DNA of 64,000 nt from Leptospira bouyouniensis (GTDB lineage: Bacteria > Spirochaetota > Leptospiria > Leptospirales > Leptospiraceae): positions 136,259 to 200,258 of the forward strand of contig NZ_RQFT01000015.1 of assembly GCF_004769525.1 (NCBI RefSeq), given 5' to 3'. The translations under genes were made by a program, and so were the position numbers. The notes under the pieces are model-generated. The model made no database searches. It had not been told where the DNA came from and saw nothing but the letters and a program-made list of their open reading frames with translations. Shown piece after piece: positions 52,078 through 60,861 of the stretch (position 1 is its first letter; every line of letters starts with the position of its first letter).

Positions 52078-52905
52078 ATGAATGAGAATTTAAAAGATTT
52101 GGCAAAGACCATTGTGAATTCCTTAGAAAAAAACAAGGATACACTTAAGAAACAATTTATGGAATCAAGTTTAGAAGTAGGAGTTAGGTATTGTTATTTA
52201 GACCAACTCCTACCTGAAAAAACTGCTTATGAAATATTCGAATCATTCCCTAAAAAAGAAGAAATGAGAAAAATGTCAAGTTTTAGGGAAGAAAAGTATA
52301 CTTCAAAAAACTTTGATCAATTTAATCCTATTTTAGCAGATATTACATTTGCCATCCAAGATCCAAAAGTGATTTCGATAGTAGAAGAAATTACAGGAAT
52401 TAAAAATCAAATTCCTGATTCTACTTTATATGCGGGTGGATTGAGTTTGATGGAAAAGGACAATTTTTTAAATCCACATATCGATAATTCTCACGAACAA
52501 ACTAGGATGTATTATCGAACACTCAATTTGTTATACTATGTGACTCCAGATTGGAAGTTAGATTATGGTGGAAACCTTGAGCTTTGGGATAAAAAAGTTA
52601 ACAAAAATGTAACCATTGTTAGTAAGTTTAATCGTTTGGTGATTATGGAAACAAATCCTTGGTCCTGGCATTCCGTAAGCCCAGTCGTTGTAGAAAAACA
52701 AAGGGTTTGTGTATCGAATTATTATTTCTCTGCTGATTCTCCTATAGGGGAGCCTTATTTTAATGTTACAAGTTTTAATGGTCGGCCAAATCAAAAAATA
52801 AGAAGGATGTATTCCTATTTTGATGGTAAACTAAGAAATTTTATACGTTATCTTTTTCCCAAGGGAATTGGGAAAGTTGATGTATATCATGGAAAAAAAC
52901 AATAG
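52078..52905 (+). CDS. 2-oxoglutarate/Fe(II) oxygenase, prolyl-4-hydroxylase-like
   Basis: 275-residue oxygenase. Iron ligands are His134 and Asp136 (NPHIDNSH) and His198 (WSWHSVSP); Arg209 (KQRVCVSNYYF) should bind 2-oxoglutarate. YRTLNLLYYVTPDW and YGGNLELWD are the core strands of the P4H-type double-stranded beta-helix. It would hydroxylate a substrate linked to glycan synthesis. It differs from the PhyH-like oxygenase at 19018. It begins 22 bases after the acetamidino cassette, which may indicate a related sugar; this is inference. Confidence 0.78.
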   Translation: MNENLKDLAKTIVNSLEKNKDTLKKQFMESSLEVGVRYCYLDQLLPEKTAYEIFESFPKKEEMRKMSSFREEKYTSKNFDQFNPILADITFAIQDPKVISIVEEITGIKNQIPDSTLYAGGLSLMEKDNFLNPHIDNSHEQTRMYYRTLNLLYYVTPDWKLDYGGNLELWDKKVNKNVTIVSKFNRLVIMETNPWSWHSVSPVVVEKQRVCVSNYYFSADSPIGEPYFNVTSFNGRPNQKIRRMYSYFDGKLRNFIRYLFPKGIGKVDVYHGKKQ

Positions 52906-52912
52906 AGCCAAA

Positions 52913-54007
52913 ATGAAAATTCTATTTATAGCTCCATTGCCACCTCCAATAAATGGTCATTCATTAGTATGCCAGGTGTTATACGATGGATTAAAATCTC
53001 AAAATTCAATGGCAATTGTTGATTTGAAAAAACAAGGGCTAAAGGATGGAAAGATTTCGATGAATCGACTATCTGAAATTTTTCGAGTTTTTGTAGAAAC
53101 ATGGAAGAAGAAAAAAAACGCAGATGTTGTGTATCTAACAATTTCAGAATCTTTAGCCGGAAATTTGAAGGATTTGTTACTTTACATCATCTGTTATTCA
53201 TTACTACCTAAGTTTTACATCCATTTACATGGCGGAAGTATTAAGAAATTATTATTTGATCATTTTTCTTTGTTATATGCTATCAACCGGTTTTTTATCC
53301 AAAAAATGGGAGGTGTGATTATTTCTGGAAAATCTCATTTAGAGATTTTTGAGGGATATGTAAAGTCTGAAAGAATTCATACAATCCCGAATTTTGCTCC
53401 TAGTTATATGTTTATTTCTGATTCAGAATTTGAGCGAAAATTTAAGGATTTTCCTGAAAAAATAAACATTCTTTTCCTTAGTAATATGATTCCACAAAAA
53501 GGTTATCTTTTACTGTTGGAAGCATTTCAGAAATTAGAAAAAGAGATTAAAGTTAAATTCATACTCAATTTTGCAGGTAGATTTGATTCAAAAGAGGAAG
53601 CTGATTTTTTTCAGCATTCAATCAAAGGTGAAACAACAATACAATACCATGGTGTAGTGAGCGATGACAAAAAAAAGGAACTATTTCAGTCAGCTCATAT
53701 ATTTATTTTGCCAACCATGTTTTTTGAAGGCCAGCCTGTTTCCATTTTAGAAGGTTATGCTTCTGGATGTGTTGTATTGACAACTGGTCAAAGTGGTATA
53801 TTAGATGTATTTGAAAATAACACCAATGGTTTTGAAATGATACCTGGATCCATTGATTCAATTGTAGAGAATTTACTATTTATTAAAGAAAGTCAGAATT
53901 TTGATAAACTAAAGCAGATAGCAAAGTTCAATTTAGAAAAAGCAAAAAATGTATATAAAGAAGAAATATACATTAAAAAAATTAAGAACGTTTTGGGTGT
54001 TAATTAG
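52913..54007 (+). CDS. Glycosyltransferase family 4 (GT-B)
   Basis: 364-residue GT-B retaining glycosyltransferase. ATG 52913 gives the standard MKILFIAPLPPPINGHSL start; upstream in-frame ATGs at 52880 and 52889 overlap the previous gene and are less likely. NILFLSNMIPQKGYLLLLEAF (about residues 184-204) begins the donor domain. QPVSILEGYASGCVVLTTGQSGILDVFENNTNGF (about 280-313) carries the EX7E-type donor-binding site. A hydrophobic patch near residue 90 (LLLYIICYSLLPKFYIHLHG) may contact the membrane. Donor sugar unknown. Confidence 0.84.
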   Translation: MKILFIAPLPPPINGHSLVCQVLYDGLKSQNSMAIVDLKKQGLKDGKISMNRLSEIFRVFVETWKKKKNADVVYLTISESLAGNLKDLLLYIICYSLLPKFYIHLHGGSIKKLLFDHFSLLYAINRFFIQKMGGVIISGKSHLEIFEGYVKSERIHTIPNFAPSYMFISDSEFERKFKDFPEKINILFLSNMIPQKGYLLLLEAFQKLEKEIKVKFILNFAGRFDSKEEADFFQHSIKGETTIQYHGVVSDDKKKELFQSAHIFILPTMFFEGQPVSILEGYASGCVVLTTGQSGILDVFENNTNGFEMIPGSIDSIVENLLFIKESQNFDKLKQIAKFNLEKAKNVYKEEIYIKKIKNVLGVN

Positions 54008-54028
54008 AATTTTTAATATGGTATTAAA

Positions 54029-55027
54029 ATGAAAAAGATATTAGTTACTGGTGCAGATGGTTTTATCGGTTCTCACTTAACGGAAACATTGGTGAGAAAT
54101 GGTTATGAAGTAAAAGCATTTGTGTATTATAATTCATTTAATTCATGGGGTTGGTTAGACCACTGCGATAAGGAAGTTGCTGGAAAATTTGAAGTTTTTT
54201 CAGGTGATGTTCGTGATCCTAACGGAGTTCGTACGGCTATGAAAGGAATGGATGGAGTGTTGCATTTAGCAGCTTTGATTGGAATTCCGTTTTCTTATCA
54301 TTCTCCGGATACTTATATTGATACGAATATTAAAGGTACTTTGAATGTTTTGCAAGCAGCCCGTGATTTAAATATTCAAAAAATCATTCATACTTCCACT
54401 AGTGAAGTATATGGCACGGCACAATTTGTTCCAATAACAGAGGAACATCCAGTGAAGGGACAGTCACCTTATTCCGCTTCGAAAATCGGTGCTGACCAAT
54501 TAGCGTATTCATTTTTTGCATCCTTTAAGCAACCAGTGATTGTCGTGAGGCCATTTAATACGTATGGTCCTAGACAATCAGCTCGTGCCATCATTCCAAC
54601 GATTATCACTCAATTACTAGCAGGCAAAAAAAAGATTAAGTTAGGTTCTTTGCATCCAACTCGCGACTTTAATTATGTTGGAGATACAGTGAGGGGATTC
54701 ATTAAAGCACTGGAGTCCAAAGTTGGTTTTGGAGAAGTATTTAATATTGGAAATGGTTTTGAAATTTCAATGGGTGATACTGCAAAAGCAATTGCCGATT
54801 TGATTGGTGTAGACGTGGAAATTGAAGGTGATGAAGTCAGATTCAGGCCAGAAAAGAGTGAAGTAGAACGTTTGTGGGCATCCAATCAAAAAGCAAAAGA
54901 GATTTTAAATTGGGAACCAGAATATAAAGGCCTCCCAGGTTTTAAATCAGGATTAGAAAAAACAATCAATTGGTTTAAGGATGAAAACAATTTAAAAAGT
55001 TATAAGGCGGACATTTATAATGTCTAA
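54029..55027 (+). CDS. legB: NAD-dependent 4,6-dehydratase, LegB-like
   Basis: 332-residue extended SDR. VTGADGFIGSHLTETLVRNG (residues 6-25), then VKAFVYYNSFNSWGWLDH, is strongly like LegB, the UDP-GlcNAc 4,6-dehydratase of legionaminic acid synthesis. HLAALIGIPFSYHSPDTY, STSEVYGTA and SPYSASKIGAD (YxxxK) are the dehydratase signatures, and FNTYGPRQSARAIIPTII follows. No recognisable LegC, LegG or LegI accompanies it. The adjacent partners are instead a nucleotidyltransferase and another SDR, each with an 8-base overlap. It may thus feed a different 6-deoxy sugar. Confidence 0.82.
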   Translation: MKKILVTGADGFIGSHLTETLVRNGYEVKAFVYYNSFNSWGWLDHCDKEVAGKFEVFSGDVRDPNGVRTAMKGMDGVLHLAALIGIPFSYHSPDTYIDTNIKGTLNVLQAARDLNIQKIIHTSTSEVYGTAQFVPITEEHPVKGQSPYSASKIGADQLAYSFFASFKQPVIVVRPFNTYGPRQSARAIIPTIITQLLAGKKKIKLGSLHPTRDFNYVGDTVRGFIKALESKVGFGEVFNIGNGFEISMGDTAKAIADLIGVDVEIEGDEVRFRPEKSEVERLWASNQKAKEILNWEPEYKGLPGFKSGLEKTINWFKDENNLKSYKADIYNV

Positions 55028-55733
55028 ACGCGCAGTGATTTTAGCGGGTGGAAAGGGAACGAGACTTCGCCCTTATACTACTGTTTTGCCAAAACCCTTG
55101 ATGCCAATTGGAGAATATCCAATTTTGGAAGTCATTGTGCGGCAACTGGCATATTTTGGATTTAACCACATCACGATTGCAGTTAATCACCAAGCTCATT
55201 TAATAGAAGCTTTTTTCCAAGATGGGAAAAAATGGAATGTCAAAATTGATTATTCCTTAGAAGATCAGCCACTCGGAACGATGGGTCCGTTAAAATTGAT
55301 TCATGATCTACCAGAAAATTTTTTGGTGATGAATGGAGATGTGCTAACAGATATCAATTATTCAAATTTTTTCGAAAGTCATATTTCTTCTGGTTCCATC
55401 TTTACTATTTCTTCGATGCATCGAGAACAACTCATTGACTTTGGTGTTTTGGATACCAATGAGAAAAATTTATTAATTGGTTTTCGTGAAAAACCACGAC
55501 AAGTTTTCCAAGTAAGTATGGGTGTTTATTTATTAAGTCGTAAGGCATTATCTTATGTACCAGATCATACTGTGTTTGGTTTTGATAATTTGATGTTAAA
55601 ACTTTTGGAAGTAAAAGAGAATGTATCAGTTTTACCTCATAAAGGGTATTGGTTAGATATTGGAAGGCCAGACGATTATGAAAGGGCAATTGACGAATTT
55701 GAACTTTTAAAACATAACTTTTTACATGAATAA
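55020..55733 (+). CDS. Sugar-1-phosphate nucleotidyltransferase
   Basis: 237-residue NTP-transferase. LAGGKGTRLRPYTTVLPKPLMPIG (residues 8-31) is the nucleotide-binding signature, with the catalytic Arg and Lys. VMNGDVLTDINY (about 105) is the metal-binding motif, and EDQPLGTMGPL and GYWLDIGRPDDYERA are typical of the RmlA/GMP-type group. The base and sugar cannot be decided from sequence. It overlaps legB before it and the SDR after it by 8 bases each. The three genes probably make one activated 6-deoxy sugar. Confidence 0.82.
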   Translation: MSKRAVILAGGKGTRLRPYTTVLPKPLMPIGEYPILEVIVRQLAYFGFNHITIAVNHQAHLIEAFFQDGKKWNVKIDYSLEDQPLGTMGPLKLIHDLPENFLVMNGDVLTDINYSNFFESHISSGSIFTISSMHREQLIDFGVLDTNEKNLLIGFREKPRQVFQVSMGVYLLSRKALSYVPDHTVFGFDNLMLKLLEVKENVSVLPHKGYWLDIGRPDDYERAIDEFELLKHNFLHE

Positions 55734-56583
55734 AATTCTGATTACTGGGTCGACTGGCTTTATTGGAAAAACTTTGGTCGATTATTTAAAATCAAATGGA
55801 TTTGAGATTTTAGAATTTCCACGGGAAAAAGGTGATATCACCCAAAAAGAGATTTGGAAATCGATAGCGAAAGTAAACTATGTAGTCCATTTAGCTGCTA
55901 GAAATTTTGTTCCTGATAGTTGGAAAGAAAGTTCTGATTTTTTGGAATCAAATGTAATTGGAACGAGCAGAATGCTCGAATATGCAAAAGAACATGATTC
56001 GAAAGTTATATTTGTGAGCGCATACCTTTATGGAAAACCTGAAATTCTGCCTATCAAGGAAGCCCATCCACTCCTTCCCAACAACCCCTATGCCTTGTCT
56101 AAAGTTTTATCTGAGGAAGTCTGTCGATTTCATTCGCAGTATTTTGATCAGGATATCACAATATTAAGGTTATTTAATGTTTATGGACCAGGCCAACGTT
56201 CTAGTTTTTTAATACCAACCATTGTGAATCAATGTTTAAAAAATGACAAAATCGAAGTTTTGGATTTGGAACCTAGACGAGATTATATTTACATTGAAGA
56301 TGTATTAAATGCAATTTTATTGAGTATCAAGAATGTGAATAAGTTTCAATTGTACAATATAGGCTCTGGAACTTCATTTTCTGTTTCTGAAATCATAGAC
56401 CGAATTCAGAAGATCTGTAATACAAAATTGCCTGTTATTTCGTCTCAGGTTGTACGTAAGAATGAAATTATGGATGTTATTGCTGATATCAGTTTGGCTA
56501 AGAAGGAACTAAATTGGGTCCCTCAATTTGATTTAGCAAAAGGACTGGAAAAAACAATCGCTACACTTCGGAAGTTTGATTAG
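55726..56583 (+). CDS. NAD-dependent epimerase/dehydratase (SDR)
   Basis: 285-residue extended SDR. ITGSTGFIGKTLVDYLKSNG (residues 5-24) is the NAD-binding motif. HLAARNFVPDSW, FVSAYLYG and NPYALSKVLSE (Tyr, Lys of YxxxK) are the catalytic elements, with LRLFNVYGPGQ and RRDYIYIEDV following. The 4-ketoreductase or 4-epimerase of the sugar made by the LegB-like dehydratase is the natural role. No substrate-specific signature is recognised. Confidence 0.8.
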   Translation: MNKILITGSTGFIGKTLVDYLKSNGFEILEFPREKGDITQKEIWKSIAKVNYVVHLAARNFVPDSWKESSDFLESNVIGTSRMLEYAKEHDSKVIFVSAYLYGKPEILPIKEAHPLLPNNPYALSKVLSEEVCRFHSQYFDQDITILRLFNVYGPGQRSSFLIPTIVNQCLKNDKIEVLDLEPRRDYIYIEDVLNAILLSIKNVNKFQLYNIGSGTSFSVSEIIDRIQKICNTKLPVISSQVVRKNEIMDVIADISLAKKELNWVPQFDLAKGLEKTIATLRKFD

Positions 56584-56589
56584 GTTTAT

Positions 56590-57483
56590 ATGTTACAAAT
56601 AAGGGAAAAAGAAAGGATTTTGATACTTGGTGTATCAGGCATGTTGGGAAGTGCCTTGTTTAAGATTCTAAGTGAATTAGATTATGAAGTTTTTGGTACT
56701 GTCAGATCCTCAAATTCTCTAAATTTTTTCAATGAATCCGAATTAAAGAAAATTATCTCCAATGTAGATGTTCAAAATCAAGATGACTTAGTTTCTTTGT
56801 TTGGTGAAGTGAAACCTTCAGTTGTCATCAACTGTGTTGGAGTTATTAAACAAAAGTCATCTGCAAAAGAGCCGTTAGTAGTAATTCCCATTAATTCGTT
56901 ATTACCTCATAAACTTTCGAATTTAAGTTTTTTGGTAGGAGCTCGGCTGATACTAATTAGTACAGATTGTGTATTTAATGGTGAAGATGGAAATTATCTT
57001 GAATCAGACGTAACGAACGCAGTTGATTTATATGGAGTTTCCAAAGCGCTCGGGGAAATTAAGGACCAAGAACATGTTGTAACAATTCGTACATCTATCA
57101 TTGGACATGAAATTAATTCCAGTAGGTCTTTACTAGATTGGTTTTTGAATTCTAATTCTTCTGTAAAGGGTTACAAACATGCAATTTTTTCTGGTTTGCC
57201 AACAAACGAATTAGCAAAAGTCATTGGGAAATTAGTGATTCCTAATCAAAAACTAAAAGGATTGTATCATGTATCTGTTGATCCCATTGCTAAATACAAT
57301 TTGCTTACACTAGTAAAGGAAATTTATTCAAAGGATATTGATATCATACCTTCTGATGAGGTGAAAATAAATCGTTCACTCAACTCAGATAAGTTTAAGA
57401 GTGAAACAGGTTATGTTCCTCCAACTTGGAAAGAGTTAATTAAAAGTTTATATGAATATAAGAACCGTTATTTAAGGAATTAA
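56590..57483 (+). CDS. RmlD-like NDP-sugar reductase (FnlB/WbvR position)
   Basis: 297-residue SDR of the dTDP-4-dehydrorhamnose reductase type. ILGVSGMLGSALFKIL (about residues 12-27) is the NADPH loop. NCVGVIKQKSSAKEP, ISTDCVFNG and YGVSKALGE (YxxxK) are conserved. It lies immediately before FnlA- and FnlC-like genes, the position of FnlB/WbjC. True WbjC has about 370 residues with a C-terminal cupin that epimerises the intermediate. This protein stops at 297 and lacks it, more like WbvR of the UDP-L-QuiNAc path. The product may thus be UDP-L-QuiNAc rather than UDP-L-FucNAc. Confidence 0.78.
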   Translation: MLQIREKERILILGVSGMLGSALFKILSELDYEVFGTVRSSNSLNFFNESELKKIISNVDVQNQDDLVSLFGEVKPSVVINCVGVIKQKSSAKEPLVVIPINSLLPHKLSNLSFLVGARLILISTDCVFNGEDGNYLESDVTNAVDLYGVSKALGEIKDQEHVVTIRTSIIGHEINSSRSLLDWFLNSNSSVKGYKHAIFSGLPTNELAKVIGKLVIPNQKLKGLYHVSVDPIAKYNLLTLVKEIYSKDIDIIPSDEVKINRSLNSDKFKSETGYVPPTWKELIKSLYEYKNRYLRN

Positions 57484-57486
57484 TCA

Positions 57487-58497
57487 ATGTTCAAAGATAA
57501 GATTTTACTCATCACGGGCGGAACCGGCTCATTTGGTAACACAGTTTTAAAACGTTTTTTGAATACGTCTGTTAAGGAAATCCGAGTATTTAGCCGTGAC
57601 GAAAAAAAACAAGAGGATATGCGAATATCTCTTAATAATGATAAGTTGAAATTTTACATTGGCGATGTAAGGGATTATGATAGCATTTCTTCCGCATTAG
57701 TAGGTGTCGATTATGTATTTCATGCGGCTGCTTTAAAACAAGTGCCATCTTGTGAATTTTATCCAATGGAAGCATTAAAAACTAATGTTATTGGTACGGA
57801 AAATGTTTTAAATGCTGCTATTGCTCGCAATGTAAAACGTGTTGTTGTTTTGAGTACAGATAAGGCAGTATATCCAATTAATGCTATGGGAATTTCGAAG
57901 GCCATGGCTGAAAAAGTGATGGTTGCAAAATCTAGACAAGTTCCCGAAGGTGGGACTGTTTTCTGTGCAACCAGATACGGGAATGTAATGGCTTCTAGAG
58001 GATCTGTCATTCCATTATTTGTAGAACAATTAAAAAAGGGTGAGTCATTAACAATCACTGATCCAAATATGACTCGATTTTTGATGTCGTTAGAAGATTC
58101 GGTGGATTTAGTTTTACATGCTTTTGAACATGCAAACCAGGGTGATATATTCATTCAGAAGGCTCCCGCCTCAACGGTAGGGAATTTAGCGGAAGCATTA
58201 AAAGAACTCTTTAAGAAACAAAATACAATAAGAGTGATTGGAACTCGTCATGGTGAAAAACTTTATGAATCATTGGTCTCAAGAGAAGAAATGGCGAAGG
58301 CAATTGATATGGGACGTTATTATCGTATCCCTGCTGATAATCGAGATCTAAATTATAAGAAATATTTTGTGGAAGGAGAGGAAAAAGTATCTGAACTTGA
58401 TGATTATACTTCTCACAATACCCACCGATTAGGAATCTCAGAAATTAAAGAACTTTTATTTAAATTAGATTATATTCGGGAAGAGTTAAATGCTTAA
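57487..58497 (+). CDS. fnlA: UDP-GlcNAc 4,6-dehydratase (5-inverting), FnlA/WbjB/CapE type
   Basis: 336-residue SDR that converts UDP-GlcNAc to 4-keto-6-deoxy intermediates with 5-epimerisation. LLITGGTGSFGNTVLKRFL is the NAD(P) motif. FSRDEKKQEDMR, YIGDVRDY, HAAALKQVPSCEFYPMEALKTNV and STDKAVYPINAMGISKAMAEK (Met in place of Tyr in the YxxxK motif, normal in this group) match FnlA. PseB is related but has the ALKHVPIAEYNP form, so this is not the missing PseB on motif grounds. It overlaps fnlC by 8 bases. Confidence 0.9.
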   Translation: MFKDKILLITGGTGSFGNTVLKRFLNTSVKEIRVFSRDEKKQEDMRISLNNDKLKFYIGDVRDYDSISSALVGVDYVFHAAALKQVPSCEFYPMEALKTNVIGTENVLNAAIARNVKRVVVLSTDKAVYPINAMGISKAMAEKVMVAKSRQVPEGGTVFCATRYGNVMASRGSVIPLFVEQLKKGESLTITDPNMTRFLMSLEDSVDLVLHAFEHANQGDIFIQKAPASTVGNLAEALKELFKKQNTIRVIGTRHGEKLYESLVSREEMAKAIDMGRYYRIPADNRDLNYKKYFVEGEEKVSELDDYTSHNTHRLGISEIKELLFKLDYIREELNA

Positions 58498-59617
58498 AGT
58501 TCTAACATTAATTGGAACACGTCCCGAGTTAATCAAAATGTCTCGGGTGATCTCAGCTATGGATAAGTGCTTTGAACATGTTTTGGTTCACTCTGGACAA
58601 AATTACGACTATGAATTGAACCAAGTTTTTTTTGATGATCTCGAAATTAGAAAACCAGATTATTTTCTGAATGTTGCGGAGGATACTGTATCTAAAACGA
58701 TTGCTTCCATCTTAGTCAAAATTGATGAAGTATTCGAGAAAGAAAAACCTGATGCGCTACTTTTATATGGAGATACTAATACTTGTTTGGCGGTCATTTC
58801 CGCAAAACGTAGAAAAATTCCAGTTTTTCATATGGAAGCTGGTAATCGTTGTTTTGATCAAAGAGTACCTGAGGAACTAAATCGTAAGATTGTCGACCAC
58901 TTAAGTGATATCAATATTGTTTTAACCGAACATGCGAGGAAGTATCTCCTGAGTGAAGGTATTAAACCTGAAACAATTTTCAAATCAGGTTCCCATATGA
59001 AGGAGGTTTTAGATTATTATCAGCACAAAATTCAAAATTCGAATATTTTGAATGAATTGAATCTCAAACCTCAAAATTATTTTTTAGTCAGCATCCATCG
59101 TGAAGAAAATGTAGACAGTGAGCAAAACTTAAAGGAGATGTTAAAATCTCTAGAAGGAATCGTAAATCATTATAACCTTCCTGTAATTGTATCTACTCAT
59201 CCTAGAACTAGAAAACGATTGGAATCATTGGGAATTGAATTGAATGAGAAAATTAAATTTCTAAAACCATTTGGATTCTTAGATTATATTTTTTTACAAC
59301 AAAACTCAAAATGTGTTGTATCGGATTCTGGTACGATCACTGAAGAATCTGCCATTCTCAAATTTCCTGCAATTACAATTAGGAATACGCATGAACGTCC
59401 TGAAGGTATGGATGCGGGAGTTTTAATTATGTCTGGACTAAAAACTTCTGATGTTCTCGATTCCATAAAAATTTCTATTATGGGCAATACATCTAGAGCA
59501 ACAGGCAACGGGACTGTGGATGATTATTTAGCAGAAAATGTATCAATGAAAATTGTGCAATTGGTACAAAGTTATACGGGATATGTAAATCGAGTGGTAT
59601 GGAAAAAAAATATTTAA
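58490..59617 (+). CDS. fnlC: Non-hydrolysing UDP-sugar 2-epimerase, FnlC/WbjD type
   Basis: 375-residue GT-B-fold epimerase. The opening VLTLIGTRPELIKMSRVI and VHSGQNYDYELNQVFFDDLEIRKPDYFL (about residues 34-61) are near-identical to the FnlC/WbjD pattern. LLYGDTNTCLAV, FHMEAGNRCFDQRVPEELNRKI, VSIHREENVD and VVSDSGTITEESAILKFPAIT are family-wide. It completes the path to UDP-L-FucNAc or UDP-L-QuiNAc. WecB (ManNAc) is unlikely because of the FnlC-specific N-terminal stretch. Confidence 0.9.
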   Translation: MLKVLTLIGTRPELIKMSRVISAMDKCFEHVLVHSGQNYDYELNQVFFDDLEIRKPDYFLNVAEDTVSKTIASILVKIDEVFEKEKPDALLLYGDTNTCLAVISAKRRKIPVFHMEAGNRCFDQRVPEELNRKIVDHLSDINIVLTEHARKYLLSEGIKPETIFKSGSHMKEVLDYYQHKIQNSNILNELNLKPQNYFLVSIHREENVDSEQNLKEMLKSLEGIVNHYNLPVIVSTHPRTRKRLESLGIELNEKIKFLKPFGFLDYIFLQQNSKCVVSDSGTITEESAILKFPAITIRNTHERPEGMDAGVLIMSGLKTSDVLDSIKISIMGNTSRATGNGTVDDYLAENVSMKIVQLVQSYTGYVNRVVWKKNI

Positions 59618-60859
59618 ATGGAGAATGAGGGAAATCAGAATTTAGCAATTTTAATCGATGATTATTTGCCTAATAGTACAAAAGTTGCATCGAAAATGAT
59701 GCATGAATTAGCGATTGAGTTACATTCAAAGGGTTATAATATCGATGTTATCACACCAATCATTCACAAAGGGAAAAGTTCATTTGAAAATACGGAAAAA
59801 CTAGTTATTGATCATATAAATGTTCTTTCTTTTAATTCAGGTGAAATCAAAGAAGCTTCAAAAGTTGTAAGGTTAGTGAATGAATTACTTATGCCATACC
59901 GAGCTTTTTTTTCCTTTTTAAAACATTTTTATTCTCGAAAGTATAAGTTTGTGATCACCTATTCACCTTCGATTTTTTGGTATCCATTGGTATATTTTTT
60001 TCGATTTCAATTTAAAACAAAATCCTATCTTGTTTTGAGGGATTTTTTCCCACAATGGGTGATCGATAGCGGAATCATTAAGGAAAGTTCATTCATCGCA
60101 AAATTTTTACGATGGCACGAAAAAAGAAATTATCTTGCTTTTGATACAATTGGAATTCAATCTCCAAAGAATTTAATATGGTTTCAGGAAAAATACCAAA
60201 AGTTAAATTTAAAATCCGAATTATTATACAATTGGGTTACACCTTCCGACACATACCTTGTATCAAAGGACAAATCATTAAATCAGTTTAGAGCTAAGTA
60301 CAACCTTCAGTCGAAACTCATATTCTTTTATGGTGGCAATATTGGACATGCCCAGGATATGAAGAATTTGCTTAGATTAGCAGAACAAATGTTAGTGGAA
60401 GAGGAAGCATTTTTTGTATTTTTAGGGAGTGGGGATGAGGTCACTCTTGTAAAAGAAACAATCCAAAATCGGAAATTAAAAAATACTCTTTATTTAGAGA
60501 GTGTATCCCAAGCAGAATATATATATATTTTATCAGAAGTTGATGTTGGATTATTTTCACTGAATCCAGAGCATTCAACTCACAATTTTCCAGGAAAAAT
60601 TTTATCGTATTGCCAATTAGGTTTGCCAATTTTAGGTGCAGTTAATCCAGGAAATGATATCATTCAAGTAATCGAAGGGAGTGGTTCTGGAAAGATCTCG
60701 ATTGCAGGTGATTCGGATACCTTACTTCAGAACGCAAAATTGTTTTTGGATGTAACTCTTCGAAAAAATATGTCGAAGAATTCATTAAGACTAATAGAAG
60801 ATTACTTTTCTACTTCAAAATCTGCGGAAACAATAATCAAGGCATTGAATCAATTGTAA
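59618..60859 (+). CDS. Glycosyltransferase family 4, WbuB-like
   Basis: 413-residue GT-B enzyme. NLAILIDDYLPNSTKVASKMMHELAIEL at the start and VLRDFFPQWVIDSGIIKESS (about residues 132-151) match WbuB-like transferases that follow fnlABC in other O-antigen loci. FFYGGNIGHAQDMKNLLRLAEQM (about 229-251) begins the donor half. It probably transfers the N-acetyl-6-deoxy-L-aminosugar made by the three preceding genes, probably as the second sugar after the initiating one. It starts immediately after the fnlC stop. Confidence 0.84.
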   Translation: MENEGNQNLAILIDDYLPNSTKVASKMMHELAIELHSKGYNIDVITPIIHKGKSSFENTEKLVIDHINVLSFNSGEIKEASKVVRLVNELLMPYRAFFSFLKHFYSRKYKFVITYSPSIFWYPLVYFFRFQFKTKSYLVLRDFFPQWVIDSGIIKESSFIAKFLRWHEKRNYLAFDTIGIQSPKNLIWFQEKYQKLNLKSELLYNWVTPSDTYLVSKDKSLNQFRAKYNLQSKLIFFYGGNIGHAQDMKNLLRLAEQMLVEEEAFFVFLGSGDEVTLVKETIQNRKLKNTLYLESVSQAEYIYILSEVDVGLFSLNPEHSTHNFPGKILSYCQLGLPILGAVNPGNDIIQVIEGSGSGKISIAGDSDTLLQNAKLFLDVTLRKNMSKNSLRLIEDYFSTSKSAETIIKALNQL

Positions 60860-60861
60860 AT

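Noticed and set aside
57759..58154. 131-codon minus-strand open frame
   Set aside because: Inside fnlA; no motif and no independent ribosome site considered convincing.
57487..58497. Assignment as PseB to complete the pseudaminic path
   Set aside because: The ALKQVPSCEFYPMEA and AVYPINAMGISKAM motifs and the adjoining FnlC gene fit FnlA; PseB has a different form at these sites.
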